From NCBI GenBank assembly GCA_002862125.1, contig PHSP01000001.1, positions 1,460,501 to 1,524,500 on the forward strand: 64,000 bases of DNA. Reading direction: 5' to 3'. Position 1 is the first letter of the stretch. The number at the start of each line of letters is the position of its first letter. The position numbers and the translations under genes were made by a program. This document shows positions 47,970 through 58,800 of the stretch, in pieces. The notes beneath the pieces are model-generated. The model searched no databases, was not told the origin of the DNA, and was given only the letters and a program-made list of their open reading frames with translations. This stretch comes from Methylobacter sp. KS41 (lineage in GTDB: Bacteria > Pseudomonadota > Gammaproteobacteria > Methylococcales > Methylomonadaceae).

Positions 47970-48809
47970 ATGAAAAATTATCACATTCGCTCTATCAGTC
48001 TGGAAGAGCTAAAGACGCCTTTCATTTGGGCGGAACAGGAGGGTTGGCGTCCTGGCATTAATGATGCCGGACATTTTTACCCAACTGACAGCCAGGGTTT
48101 CTTTATGGGCTTTTTGGATGATGAACCTATCGGCAGTATTTCGGCTGTGGCTTACGATAACAGTTTTGGATTCATCGGCTTATACATTGTCCGGCCTGAT
48201 TTTCGCCATCAGGGTTATGGCATGGCGCTGTGGAACACCGCCATGCAGCATTTGCAGGATAGAAATATCGGCCTGGATGGTGTTATAGCCCAGCAAAAAA
48301 ATTACAGTAAATCCGGTTTTAAGCTGGCCTATCGAAACTTGAGATTTCAAACCAAGGGCGCCGGTCATAAGCTTGAGCATCCCAATCTAGTCAGTCTGTC
48401 CGCTATACCTTTTGCCAAGGTGCTTGCTTATGACTGCTTCCCAGCGCCCAGGCCGGCTTTTCTGAAATCCTGGATTAAACAGCGGCAAGGCAATGCTTTA
48501 GGGATGGTAGTCAACCAGCAATTAGTCGGCTTTGGGGTTATTCGCGCCTGTCATCAAAGCCATCGTATCGGTCCGTTATTTGCTGATGAACCAGCTTATG
48601 CAGAAACGTTGTTAAACGCGCTGTTGGCTTTTGCGCCTGCTGAAACGTTTGTGTTTATTGATGTACCCGAAGTAAATCGCGATGCTTTAAGCTTGGTTGA
48701 ACAATACCGTATGCCATTGGTATTTGAAGCCGCCAGAATGTATAGCAAGGTCAACCCTTCCCTTGACTTAAATAAAATTTACGGCATTAGCACTTTGGAG
48801 CTTGGTTAA
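47970..48809 (+). CDS. GNAT-family acetyltransferase with C-terminal GNAT-like half
   Basis: This roughly 279-residue product has a canonical N-terminal GNAT domain with the acetyl-CoA loop RPDFRHQGYGMALWNTAMQH, preceded by FIGLYIV, and a second half with the pattern GFGVIRACHQSHRIGPLFAD typical of two-domain GNATs. Substrate is unknown. It lies 114 nt after the GH5 gene on the same strand and may be part of the same transcript. I favour the ATG at 47970 (MKNYHIRSISL) over one 5 codons earlier. Confidence 0.88.
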   Translation: MKNYHIRSISLEELKTPFIWAEQEGWRPGINDAGHFYPTDSQGFFMGFLDDEPIGSISAVAYDNSFGFIGLYIVRPDFRHQGYGMALWNTAMQHLQDRNIGLDGVIAQQKNYSKSGFKLAYRNLRFQTKGAGHKLEHPNLVSLSAIPFAKVLAYDCFPAPRPAFLKSWIKQRQGNALGMVVNQQLVGFGVIRACHQSHRIGPLFADEPAYAETLLNALLAFAPAETFVFIDVPEVNRDALSLVEQYRMPLVFEAARMYSKVNPSLDLNKIYGISTLELG

Positions 48810-49187
48810 CTCTTAAAAAATCAGGATGGCTTAGTCAAAGCCGTCGGCAAACAGGCACACTTCAATAGCCAATACTATGATGAATTTCAAGCATCAGTCC
48901 GGCAAGCTTCGAAATACGGGTAGTCCGGTGAGGATGTAAATAATTTCGTGTAATTGCTCATTTTCAGCATAGAAAATTCCTTTAGGAGGCATGAAAATGG
49001 GCAATAGCATCAATGCCCCGGTTTTAGTTTAAACAATTCAGGACTTGGCGCGCGGCATTAAGCCGAGGCCGATCAATCTTCGTTAAACCAAGAGCTACTC
49101 AAGATCACAGGAGTCTCGCTTAATGCCGAAATGGCGGCTCACCTGGACATCCTCAAGCATTCGCCGACGGTGTAAACGCTGAAAGCT
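48810..49187. other. Gene-free stretch with a perfect ribosome site on a 13-codon frame
   Basis: No gene is supported. AGGAGG is followed at 48991 by an ATG that runs only 13 codons (MKMGNSINAPVLV). This may be the truncated start of a lost gene. Another short frame just after the GNAT stop, ending ASVRQASKYG, is likewise closed early. Confidence 0.45.
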
Positions 49188-49784
49188 TCAGGTATTTGTG
49201 TATAAAGATCTCACATCTTCGGGTTTGGCGTAATCGACGCCGACACTGATTACGAAGCTGGAAACTTCTTCGATATTCATATTCGACCTGATAATTTTTG
49301 ACTTATCAACCATTACGGTGAATCCCGAGGTCGGGTTGGGTGAAGTGGGAATATACAAAATGAAGCAATCATCAATCCGGTTGGTGACATAGGCAGGAAC
49401 CCACATGCCGTCTTTTGGATATTCGACATAGACGACTTCACGGACTTGAGACTCTTCGGTGGTCAGGAATAATCTCAGCAGCTTGCGCGTGACGCGATAA
49501 ATACTGCCTATGATGGGAATTCGCTGAATAAATGCTTCCAAATAGTACAGCAAGTGGGCTCTATCATGTTTAAGCAGCTTGCCAAAATAAGCCAGCAAAG
49601 CGAGGGCGGCGGCAAATAAAGCGATCGTCATCAGAGGATTTTCGTACCTGCCATGCACGAGTAAAACGAAGTCTTTCAAAAATCGTTCTACATAAATAAC
49701 AATTTGAAACACAAGTGCGATCGGGATAAAACCTATCACGCCGATAAGTAAATAATCTACCAATGTTTTGAGTGTATTTTTCAT
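49188..49784 (-). CDS. DUF502-family membrane protein
   Basis: This 198-residue product has two N-terminal membrane helices (LVDYLLIGVIGFIPIALVFQ and PLMTIALFAAALALLAYFG) followed by the DUF502 soluble domain, seen as IPIIGSIYRVTRKLLRLFLT and ILYIPTSPNPTSGFTVMVDK. The ATG at 49784 has an AGGAGG site. The family's function is not established. It is downstream of radC but separated by 92 nt. Confidence 0.9.
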   Translation of the reverse strand: MKNTLKTLVDYLLIGVIGFIPIALVFQIVIYVERFLKDFVLLVHGRYENPLMTIALFAAALALLAYFGKLLKHDRAHLLYYLEAFIQRIPIIGSIYRVTRKLLRLFLTTEESQVREVVYVEYPKDGMWVPAYVTNRIDDCFILYIPTSPNPTSGFTVMVDKSKIIRSNMNIEEVSSFVISVGVDYAKPEDVRSLYTNT

Positions 49785-49876
49785 GCTCGCCTCCTCTTTT
49801 ATTTTTATTGATGAAAAATGCTTTAGCGATAAAGCGCGCCGCAACGAAATTGCTGTTAACCGCTTATTCAAAGTGC

Positions 49877-50551
49877 TTATAGTAAACCATGCTCGGCGAA
49901 TGAGTAGGGCTCTCCGTCGCCGATAATAAAATGATCCAGTACGCGTATATCGAATAAGGCCAGCGCTTGCTTGAGTTTACCGGTGATTTGTCTATCGGCC
50001 TGACTGGGCTCGGTAATGCCTGAAGGGTGATTGTGGGCGAAAATTACTGCCGCCGCATTATGATATAAAGCCTGTTTGACGACTTCCCTGGGATAAACAC
50101 TGGCGCCATCGATCGTTCCTCTGAACAACTCCTCCAGCAGGATAACCCGGTGCTGGTTGTCAAGAAATAGACAGGCAAATACTTCGTAACTATAGCCGCG
50201 TAATTGCGCGCTGAGATAGGCTCGGGTGATTTCCGGGCTGGTTAAAGCGCTACCGCGCTCAAGCACTTCGATAAAATGGCGCTTGGCCATTTCCATAACA
50301 GCCTGGAGCTGCGCGTATTTGGCGCTTCCCAAACCGTGACCCAGGCAAAAGCGTTGCTGATCCGCATCCAGCAAGGCTTTTAAAGAGCCGAAGTCTGCAA
50401 GCAATTCGCGGGCTAAATCCACCGCTGATTTTCCAGGCGTTCCTGTCCGTAAAAAAATAGCCAACAGCTCGGCATCGGTTAAAGCGGCTGAACCCCGTTG
50501 CAGCAGTTTTTCTCTAGGTCTGTCTTCTGCGGGCCAATCCTTAATAGTCAT
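49877..50551 (-). CDS. radC: RadC-family JAB/MPN protein
   Basis: The 224-residue product has the RadC N-terminal helical part ([20 protein letters not shown]) and a JAMM metal site, [17 protein letters not shown], with the following D in [19 protein letters not shown]. RadC proteins were named for DNA repair, but their real role is uncertain. Full-length and intact. Confidence 0.94.
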   Translation of the reverse strand: MTIKDWPAEDRPREKLLQRGSAALTDAELLAIFLRTGTPGKSAVDLARELLADFGSLKALLDADQQRFCLGHGLGSAKYAQLQAVMEMAKRHFIEVLERGSALTSPEITRAYLSAQLRGYSYEVFACLFLDNQHRVILLEELFRGTIDGASVYPREVVKQALYHNAAAVIFAHNHPSGITEPSQADRQITGKLKQALALFDIRVLDHFIIGDGEPYSFAEHGLL

Positions 50552-50633
50552 TAGATGTTTTATTTATGCGAGTTAAAATTCAAGCATAGAAGAATTTGAC
50601 TGTGCCCGCCGAAAAGCGCTTATTTTTTACTTC

Positions 50634-51113
50634 TTAAAGTTCCAGGCCGCTTAATCCAGGATGATCATCAGGGCGCCGGCCCTCTGGCCAGTGGAACTTG
50701 CGGTCGGTTTCCTTAATAGATAAGTCATTGATGCTGGCGTAACGGCGCTGCATCAAGCCGTTCCGGCTGAATTCCCAGTTTTCATTCCCGTAGGAACGAA
50801 ACCACTCGCCGCTGTCATTACGCCACTCGTAGGCAAACCGGACTGCAATCCGGTTGCCGTCAAATGCCCAGAGTTCTTTTATCAAGCGGTATTCAAGCTC
50901 TTTTGTCCATTTGCGGGTCAGGAACGCTATAATTTGCTCCCGCCCTACGGGAAATTCAGCACGGTTCCGCCACTGGCTGTCTATCGTATAGGCCAGGGCG
51001 ACGCGTTGCGGATCGCGAGCGTTCCAGGCATCTTCGGCCATGCGCACCTTCAGGATTGCAGTTTCACGGGTGAATGGCGGAAATGGAGGGCGTGCTTCAT
51101 CGGTTGAGTTCAT
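50634..51113 (-). CDS. NTF2-like DUF1348 family protein
   Basis: This 159-residue single-domain product has the signature [40 protein letters not shown] and [20 protein letters not shown]. It has an SnoaL/NTF2 cone fold. Family members are conserved, small, cytosolic and of unassigned function. It lies just after the Dab operon, 61 nt away on the same strand, but probably has its own start signals. Confidence 0.9.
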   Translation of the reverse strand: MNSTDEARPPFPPFTRETAILKVRMAEDAWNARDPQRVALAYTIDSQWRNRAEFPVGREQIIAFLTRKWTKELEYRLIKELWAFDGNRIAVRFAYEWRNDSGEWFRSYGNENWEFSRNGLMQRRYASINDLSIKETDRKFHWPEGRRPDDHPGLSGLEL

Positions 51114-51174
51114 TGAGTGCTCCTGAGTTAGTGATGTAAGGATGGATGAATTTAACTTAAAAAGAATGCGCGAT

Positions 51175-52719
51175 TTAACGCGTCACCTCTTCCGTAATCT
51201 CATTACTTTCCAATGCCGGTTGATTCAGCAAGCGGGAAAGCCATACCTCCGCCGCCATCTGATTGGTTTTAAGAACACTATTTGGAAAGAATCCAAACAC
51301 CAGAATCAATAATGCAGGCAAACACAACAGAGCCAGTTCGCGCGGGCGTAAATCCTGTGCCTGATTGACAGCGGTTTGGGTAACAGGGCCTAAAAACGCC
51401 CGGCGGATAAAAGACATCATGTAAGCAGCGCTCAGCACAACGCCCGCCAGCGCTGTAATGCCCAGGCTGGAATGAGCGGTTAATGCGCCGATTATTAATA
51501 ATAATTCAGCGGGAAAACCGCTGGTGCCCGGGACTCCGATACTAGCCAGTGCAAACAGAAAATAAAAACTGGTTAAACGCGGCATTACCTTTGCCAAACC
51601 ACCCAGATGTATGGCTTCGGTGCTGCCCAATCGATGCTGTATAAATCCGGCAACCAGCATCAGGGAGCCTGCAAACAGAGTAAAATTAAACAGTTGAAAA
51701 ATAGCTCCTTGAATACCTTGCATGGTTAAGGAGGCTATTCCGATAATCACCAGGCCAATATGACTGATACTGGCGTATGCCAGCAAACGGCGTAAATTAG
51801 TTTGTTGCAGCGCAATCAACGCGCCATAAATAAGGGTAATAGCGCCGAAGATACCCAACACCCAACTGTATTCAACAGCGGCAGATGGGGCTAAAGGCAT
51901 GGTAAAGCGTATTATTCCGTAGACGCCGAGCTTGAGGCCGATTAATAAGGCGGTTATTTGCGTGGGTCCTTCCATTGCTGCAGCGGGCAGCCAGGTATGA
52001 AAAGGTATTAACGGCGTCTTTACGGTAAAGCCAAGCAAGAGCAATGAAAAAACAACAGCTTGCATGTTGTCCGGCAACGGTGTTTCCAGAAGTGCCGGCA
52101 AGCTGAAGGATAAATCCCGGGGAATATCGCCGCTCATATTAACAGCGTGATTAATGGCCAGCATGATAATGGCGAATAATAACGGTATGCCGCTGAACAG
52201 CATAAACAGCGTGTATTTCATCGCTGCTCCTCGCCGCTTTGGGCCTATGCCCCATAAGCCGATCAAAAAAAAGATAGGCGGCAAGGTCAGTTCCCAGAAT
52301 AAAAAAAACAGCATTGTATCCAGCGCCGAAAATACGCCGATGGTGACGCCTTCCAGCGCCAGTAGCAGGGCAAAATGAAACCGGTGCAGGTGTTGTATTG
52401 AATTCCAGGACGCTATAATGGCTAGCAGTGTCAATAAAGCCGACATCGGCAAAAATAAAACCGAAATGCCATCGATACCGACCAGGAACTCAATATTCAG
52501 GCCAGGTATCCAGGCATTATGTTCGACCAGTTGAAAATTGTCACCCTCCCTGACTTTAAACAATTGTACCGCCCTCAGCGCCAGAAGCAGTTCAAGACAG
52601 GCTGCCGCCACTGCTGTCTTTTTAGCCGCTTTTATGCCGGGGGCGATTCCGGTTGCAATTGCCCCCAGTAACGGCCACAGAATCATAAGGCTTAACAGCG
52701 GAAAACCGGCTTCACTCAT
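51175..52719 (-). CDS. NuoM-like proton-translocating membrane subunit (last gene of the Dab operon)
   Basis: This 514-residue antiporter-like protein has about 14 helices. Key residues of the NuoM/Mrp family are present: the TM5 glutamate in [20 protein letters not shown], the TM7 lysine in [20 protein letters not shown], and a lysine in [14 protein letters not shown]. It overlaps the preceding NuoM-like gene by 8 nt. No other respiratory complex I genes are nearby, so it likely couples ion flow to the DabA/DabB carbon pump. Confidence 0.88.
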   Translation of the reverse strand: MSEAGFPLLSLMILWPLLGAIATGIAPGIKAAKKTAVAAACLELLLALRAVQLFKVREGDNFQLVEHNAWIPGLNIEFLVGIDGISVLFLPMSALLTLLAIIASWNSIQHLHRFHFALLLALEGVTIGVFSALDTMLFFLFWELTLPPIFFLIGLWGIGPKRRGAAMKYTLFMLFSGIPLLFAIIMLAINHAVNMSGDIPRDLSFSLPALLETPLPDNMQAVVFSLLLLGFTVKTPLIPFHTWLPAAAMEGPTQITALLIGLKLGVYGIIRFTMPLAPSAAVEYSWVLGIFGAITLIYGALIALQQTNLRRLLAYASISHIGLVIIGIASLTMQGIQGAIFQLFNFTLFAGSLMLVAGFIQHRLGSTEAIHLGGLAKVMPRLTSFYFLFALASIGVPGTSGFPAELLLIIGALTAHSSLGITALAGVVLSAAYMMSFIRRAFLGPVTQTAVNQAQDLRPRELALLCLPALLILVFGFFPNSVLKTNQMAAEVWLSRLLNQPALESNEITEEVTR

Positions 52720-54298
52720 GTTGATTGTCCTGGGGGGGCGGCATAGTAACGTTACCGGTTTTCAGGGCGCTATGCATGGGATAATGCTCGCTTATATCGC
52801 TTGCTTCCTGGTCAATAAAATTCAGCCACGGTGTTGTGTAATAGCCGGTGGCAATCAGTAATGAACAAACCGCGACGGTGATAATGCGTTCTTTTCTGAC
52901 CGGGTGGTATGTGCAACTATAGGGCTGATGCACGCGCCTGGGAGTTGCTATGAATATCTGATGAAAGGCGCGCAGCAGTAAAGCCGCGGTCAGGACATTG
53001 CCGATCACTAGGGTAATGGCGATCAACCATCCTTCCTCTTCAATAACGCCTCCTATGAGCAAATGAGCCGCATCATATCCCGGCGTGCCCGGGATGACCA
53101 TGGTGCTCAGCGCCGGGACCAGGAACAGCAATGCTATGGTGGAATTGGTATCAAATAGTCCGCCCAAGCGCGGGATAAAAACGGTGCGTGTGCGCTCATA
53201 GATCAGCCCGATGCTGAATAAAATGCCAGCTGTCGCAAGGCCGTAAGCGATAGAGAGCAAGAGACCGCCTTTCAGTCCGTATTCGTTAAAGCAGAAAATA
53301 CCAGTGACCAGCATTCCGGTATGACTGAGGACCGCAAAGGCCAGCAGCCTGCGAATATTAATTTGCATCAGGGCCATCAATGCGCCGTAAAAAACACTAA
53401 TCAGACTCAATGTCAGTGCAAATCCGGCCCATTGTTCCGCAACGCCTGGAACAATCGGTAAAATAAAGCGGATCACGGCATAAATGCCAAGTTTAAGGCC
53501 CGTTATAAAAATGGCCGCGCTTGCAACCGCGCCATGTTCAGCGATTAACGGCAGCCAGCCGTGAAACGGAAACAACGGCATGCGAATGGCGAAACCAAAG
53601 AACAGCAGTATAAAAATCAATACCTCGTCATGCAAATAGGCGTTGTTCTCTTTCAGCGTTAGCCAGTCAAACGTTAGCGGATGCTCTGAGTCGATTAAGC
53701 CAAAAGCGAGCAACATAAAGCCAGCCAGGGTCATCAACAAGCCGCTGCTCCAGTATTGAAGCAACTGGGTAACGATCCGCCGTCTGTGTTGGCCGGTTCC
53801 GGCATGAATCGTCAACAAACCAACTGGAATGAGTTCCAGCATGCACCATAACCAGAATTGCATAAGATTCAGCGCTGCAAAAGCGCCTATCAATATGCCC
53901 TCATAGCCAAGCAAACAGGCAATCATTAGCCGGTCTGCGGCATGCCGTGTAGTCAAGATATAAACCAGGGTCAGCAAGGATAAAACCGCGGTTAAAGGAA
54001 TAAATAAGATGTTCGTTCCATCAACGCCGGCACAATAACTGAGCCAGGCGAACTGAACTTGTTCGACCAGCTGAATGCCGGGATGAGCGGAATCGAAAGT
54101 AGCCAGCAGATAAAGGCTAAGCAAAATGTTTAACAGCGTTCCGGAAAATCCGAAACGCAAAGCTACAACCGGTGATCGTGAATACAGGATAGCGCCCATG
54201 GCCGCGAGAGGAACGAGTGTCATTGTAGTGAGCAGGGGGAAGGCGGCTGATTCCGGCCAAAAATTCATGAAAGTATCCATCGGCGCCTCAAAATGCAA
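52712..54298 (-). CDS. NuoM-like membrane subunit of the Dab operon (second copy)
   Basis: This 528-residue protein has the antiporter fold, but the TM5 segment is FWLWCMLELIPVGLLTIHAG and the TM7 lysine is arginine (AIRMPLFPFHGWLPLIAEHG). The later lysine is kept in ITGLKLGIYAVIRF. These shifts suggest an altered proton path. It overlaps DabB by 11 nt and the downstream NuoM-like gene by 8 nt, so the operon is translationally coupled. Confidence 0.85.
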   Translation of the reverse strand: MHFEAPMDTFMNFWPESAAFPLLTTMTLVPLAAMGAILYSRSPVVALRFGFSGTLLNILLSLYLLATFDSAHPGIQLVEQVQFAWLSYCAGVDGTNILFIPLTAVLSLLTLVYILTTRHAADRLMIACLLGYEGILIGAFAALNLMQFWLWCMLELIPVGLLTIHAGTGQHRRRIVTQLLQYWSSGLLMTLAGFMLLAFGLIDSEHPLTFDWLTLKENNAYLHDEVLIFILLFFGFAIRMPLFPFHGWLPLIAEHGAVASAAIFITGLKLGIYAVIRFILPIVPGVAEQWAGFALTLSLISVFYGALMALMQINIRRLLAFAVLSHTGMLVTGIFCFNEYGLKGGLLLSIAYGLATAGILFSIGLIYERTRTVFIPRLGGLFDTNSTIALLFLVPALSTMVIPGTPGYDAAHLLIGGVIEEEGWLIAITLVIGNVLTAALLLRAFHQIFIATPRRVHQPYSCTYHPVRKERIITVAVCSLLIATGYYTTPWLNFIDQEASDISEHYPMHSALKTGNVTMPPPQDNQHE

Positions 54299-55850
54299 CC
54301 AGCAAAGTTATCAGCACAAACAGCACAAGATAACGCGGCCTTAGTATTAACTGTTCGAATTTATTGGCGGCATGTCCCAGTTTCCGGCCATAATGGATTG
54401 CATGCTTGCCTATGCCTCGCGATACAAAACGTTCTTCAAACCAATGCATGATGGCGGCGAAACCTTCGGTTAGCTTCCCCGCCAGACCGCTGCCCTGCGC
54501 AAATTCATCGGCCTCATAATCCAATCGGGCGGCAATCATTTTTTCTTCCAGTTGCGCCAGTGATGAAATGGATCGGATCGCGGGGGCAGGCGAACCCATG
54601 ATGTGATCAACAACATGGTCATCAAAAAAACTAAGGTCGTGAGCCAGCCGGCGAACGGGTCTTACCAGCATCCAATCAGTTAGTTGGTCCAGCCAGAACC
54701 GCTGTAATGATGCAATGTAGGCCCAGCGCAGTCCGGCGAGAACTGGAATTACGGGTTTTACCGGATTACCCTGGACATTGTGCATGAGTGACGGCGCGGT
54801 TAAAAACAGATAGCATCGCACTACAGCATGAGCGCAGAGATGCCAGCTGGCCAGTTGCCAAAAGCCTAAGCCGCATTCCAGAAACATTAGGCCCAGTTGA
54901 GCTGATGTGGCGAAGACAAGCGAGCTCTTTATATCAGTCTGGGTCAAGCCAACAATAAAACCATAGAGAGCGGTTGTTCCGCCTGTTATCGCGAGCACAG
55001 CCATGGCAAACGGCGCCTGTTCAAAAACGGGCGCCAATAGACAGACAAGATAAACGCCCGCATGTATCATGACTGAGCCGTAAAATACTGCGCTTGATGG
55101 CGTAGGACCTTCCATAGCCCGCGCCAGCCAGGGAGTAAAGGGCAGTTGCGCCGATTTTACAAATGCCGCCAGGGCAAAACACAAAGAAATCCCGGTAGCT
55201 TCGCCAGAGTTAAGTTGTGCCGAGGCGGCATTCAATTGATTCCAGTTAATGCTGCCGGTCCAGGCATAGCTTAATCCTGTTCCCAGAATAAAACCGGCAT
55301 CGCCGATACGGTCAGTGACAAATACCCTCGTTGCATTTACTGCGGCAAACGGACGATTGTATGCGTAGGCTATCAACAGATAAGAACAGAGTCCGGCAGT
55401 CTCCCAGCCAAAAAAAGCACCGGCTACATTGGCCGACAATGCCAATAACAGCATGGCCGAAGCGAACAGGCTCAAGATAAAGAAAAAGCGGTGAAAACCG
55501 GTTTCCCTGTGCATGTAGTTAATGGAAAAAACTGTAGTGATCAGTAGGAGCAGGGAAAACAAGGCCGCTAATACGACATTAAAACCCGTCGTGATAAAAT
55601 TCACCGGAATGATCAGGGTGTCGCTGGCTAGCCATTGACCTATACGCAGTGAACCGGTATTTTTTCCCAGTAAGTCAGCGCCCAGCAAAACCAGGGCAAG
55701 CAGACAGGACATACTGATAGCCCAGGCGGCAATAATTGCTGTCGTGTTTTCACTGGCTTCGCCATCGAGCATGCCCGATAAATGTCCGATGCCGATAACT
55801 GCCGCGGCGGTAAATGGCAACAAAGGAATCAGAAAGGCTAAAGCATCCAA
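54288..55850 (-). CDS. dabB: DabB: NuoL-like membrane subunit of the inorganic-carbon pump
   Basis: DabB pairs with DabA to form the energy-coupled bicarbonate/CO2 accumulation complex. The 520-residue product has the NuoL-type segments AGAFFGWETAGLCSYLLIAY (TM5 Glu) and AFVKSAQLPFTPWLARAMEG (TM7 Lys), and the DabB-style SSAVFYGSVMIHAGVYLVC where NuoL has AALIHAATMVTAG. It begins 3 nt after the dabA stop codon, typical of dabAB operons. Confidence 0.9.
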   Translation of the reverse strand: MDALAFLIPLLPFTAAAVIGIGHLSGMLDGEASENTTAIIAAWAISMSCLLALVLLGADLLGKNTGSLRIGQWLASDTLIIPVNFITTGFNVVLAALFSLLLLITTVFSINYMHRETGFHRFFFILSLFASAMLLLALSANVAGAFFGWETAGLCSYLLIAYAYNRPFAAVNATRVFVTDRIGDAGFILGTGLSYAWTGSINWNQLNAASAQLNSGEATGISLCFALAAFVKSAQLPFTPWLARAMEGPTPSSAVFYGSVMIHAGVYLVCLLAPVFEQAPFAMAVLAITGGTTALYGFIVGLTQTDIKSSLVFATSAQLGLMFLECGLGFWQLASWHLCAHAVVRCYLFLTAPSLMHNVQGNPVKPVIPVLAGLRWAYIASLQRFWLDQLTDWMLVRPVRRLAHDLSFFDDHVVDHIMGSPAPAIRSISSLAQLEEKMIAARLDYEADEFAQGSGLAGKLTEGFAAIMHWFEERFVSRGIGKHAIHYGRKLGHAANKFEQLILRPRYLVLFVLITLLVAF

Positions 55851-55853
55851 ATT

Positions 55854-58800
55854 CTATGCTCCCAATAGTTCAGGCCTGTCCTGAGCCTGTCGAAGCGGCT
55901 GTTTAATCAGCATAGGCGGGACAGGCAAGGTTTGCTCACGGTAACAATCCGGAGAGTTTGCGCGAACCGGCGGTTCTTTTGCTTCGGCTTGCCACTGTAC
56001 AAATCCCTTGCCGCGCTCGAAACTGAAAATTTCACCGTTGTCCGGGTCTTTAATGCTCAAATGAATCCAGCCGCCCGCTATCAGTTCGCGCAAACTCTCT
56101 TGGTCAGCATAAATACGCTCTAATAGCACAGTTTTTACTTCCACCAGCAACTGCAAACGCATTGCTTCATGAATTTCAACCATTTGCTGCGGCAGGCCTG
56201 TGCGTAAGTCGCTGCCGGCTCCTTCCATGACGCCAAAAAAGCCGGTTATGTTATGCATCGCTTTTGAACCGCATCCAAAGCATTCGTTATTAACGGTAGA
56301 AAAATAATATTCCAGATTAATACCGGTGATTACGGGCGCCACCGTCAGCAAAATACTTTCCAGTATCTTGCCTTCGGGGTCTTGAGTAGGATCATAAGAA
56401 ATCAGGAAGACACGGCGGTCAAAAAATCCGCCTTGCGTCAGTGAACGGCGGCCTACAACGGCAGCGGCATTTGTGGCGTGCCCCAGTTCAGGCCTGGCTT
56501 GGGAAAAATCACAAGAGCGTTCTTCCAGATGCGCCAAAGCTTCTTTTGGCGCGGGCCGGCGCGGCGCGGAAGCGAACCGCCGGCAGCGTTCGTGTGCGGA
56601 CATAAGCTGGGCATGCCGCAATTCAAGTTGTAACTTTTTTAATCCCGCCAGCCGTTCCGCCGGAACGTCACATAGATCGAACCAGCTAATCGCTTCATTA
56701 CAGCTGTTGTGTCCGGCCCCGATAAACCAGGTGCCAGGGGGGATAGTGATGCCGCATCCGGCTAATAGCTTGCGTATTTCAGGGCGATTGGCCATCGCCG
56801 CGAATACCCGTGCATTGGGGCCGCCGTGACGTCCGCTGCAAGCGCCGCAATCATAAGCCGCCAGATGCGGATTATTCTGACTGACCGAGCCATGCCCCAT
56901 CAGGACCACTAATTCAGAGAATCCATAAGTCAACCCCGTATTACGCAGTAAGCCGGCAACGCAGGATGCCTGTTCGCAGTCAGTAAAGCCCGGTTTTGGG
57001 CAATCCGGCGAGGCAATTGTCTCATTGCCTGTTGACGTGAACATCAGTTCAGTCTTAACCCTGGGCGAGAGTCTTTGGGCCATGCCCGCCAGCAGGCTGT
57101 TTTGATGTTTTGGCAATAGTGATTTTGCCAGCAATCCCATTAAAGTCAGCGGCGCAATCGTATCAACAACAGGCTGCGACAACAACAGGCTGCGACGCAA
57201 GCCATGATGCAGCCAATTTGCAAACCACTGATTCAGCCTGCGTCCACGATTATGGCTGGCTAATGTTTTATCGCTACCTGCTCGCGGTACTTCCTGAACT
57301 TCATGAGCCGGGGTCACCAACACCGGACACAACGGAGTTGTTTTGCCGTCATCCAGGCCTTTGTAATTCATGGCGACGCCGAAAAATCCAGCCGTCCCCA
57401 GCGTCTCAATGCCGGGATTCAATTCTTCAAGATGGCGGCGAAAATCTTCTTCCCGGTCATCCATGCAGAATATGATTTGTGAATCTGGGCGTTTTTCGCG
57501 TTTAGCCCAGCGGCCACGATTATGATTAGCGCGCAGCGCCTGAAAAAAGCTTTCCCGGTAATTGTGTTCGTAGGCGTAAAGCCAAATTTTACTTCGTCCA
57601 GCGCCGGTAAAATCATCCAGCAAGGTTAACATCGCCTGCAGATCGGTTTTTTGCAGTGCTTGCAGGTTTGTGGCGTTAATTCCCAAGTGCTGGCACAAGC
57701 GGAACAGCCGCCAGCTGCTGTTGTGTACGGTGTAACCAGCTTTGTTTTCGGCCATTGGACTGAGCTGCCAGGTTCCTATCAAGTCTTCAAGCTGTTCCCA
57801 GCCGGCGCGGTCAGGCCTCTCGGAATCTGCTTGAACGGTCAATGATTCGGCCAATTGCGTCAGATATTCCGGCAAGTTGCCCTGGTACACGCTCTTGCGC
57901 ACTGAAAATTCTGCCAGATTTTTACGGAAATAAGCACGGAGAGCGCTGAGTTTCGCTTCACACTTCCAGATGTCCCGGCAGATCTGATTCAGCCACAGCC
58001 TGTCCAAAGTCAACCGGATTGCAACATAATCGGCAAGTTGCGGCGCTGCATCGTTAACCGGTAAGTAATGAGGATGGCGTTGCCGCCAGTTAACAAGTCC
58101 CGACCAGCCGGGTAATTCAAGAGCCAGTCCGCGCAGATAACCTTCCCAATGCGGCTGCGGAATTTCCAGCTGAGTCAGTTGCAGGATAATGGCGTCGACT
58201 GCATCCTCGGGTAATTCAGACATAATCAGTTGCCAGTCAGGTAACTCATGTAGAAAGGGATTGGCATCATAGCCGGCTGTAGCCCGCCATCCGGAATAAA
58301 GGCCTAAGCGGCTGCATTCGGGCATGTTCCAGGGCGCAACGCCTTCATCCAGTGCCGAAGAACAGATGCGAATCAGTTGCGGACGGACGGAATCGAGGAT
58401 GTCAATTCCGCTCAATGCAAGAACAAAGCCTCGGAAGGTAATGCTGTCGCCTATTCGGGATAATAATTCATCCAATGCTGTAGATGCGTTGCTTTGAAAG
58501 ACTTCTGCTTGCGAGCGCATTTCCTGATGCGTTGCCAGCCATTGTTCAGCCTGCTCCAGTGACAAATCAAGCAGCGCCTCGGGGTGCAGAGCCGCTTGCT
58601 GTATATCAAGTTTGGTTAAAAGGTTCTCCCAAAGCCGTTTAATAATGCTTCGTTGCTGAGCGTCTTCTGCAAATAGCCGGTAACGGGCTGATTCCGGCAC
58701 ATCGGCTTGAACAGCATCCAAAGCGCCCAGTTCCTCAATTTGCCAATTTAACTGACTAATGGTAATTCCTTGCAAATCAAAGCATAGTGCAATCCTGTAA

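Noticed and set aside
48991-49032. Perfect AGGAGG ribosome site in front of a 13-codon frame
   Set aside because: Too short for a protein and no conserved peptide is known; treated as a possible truncated gene start.
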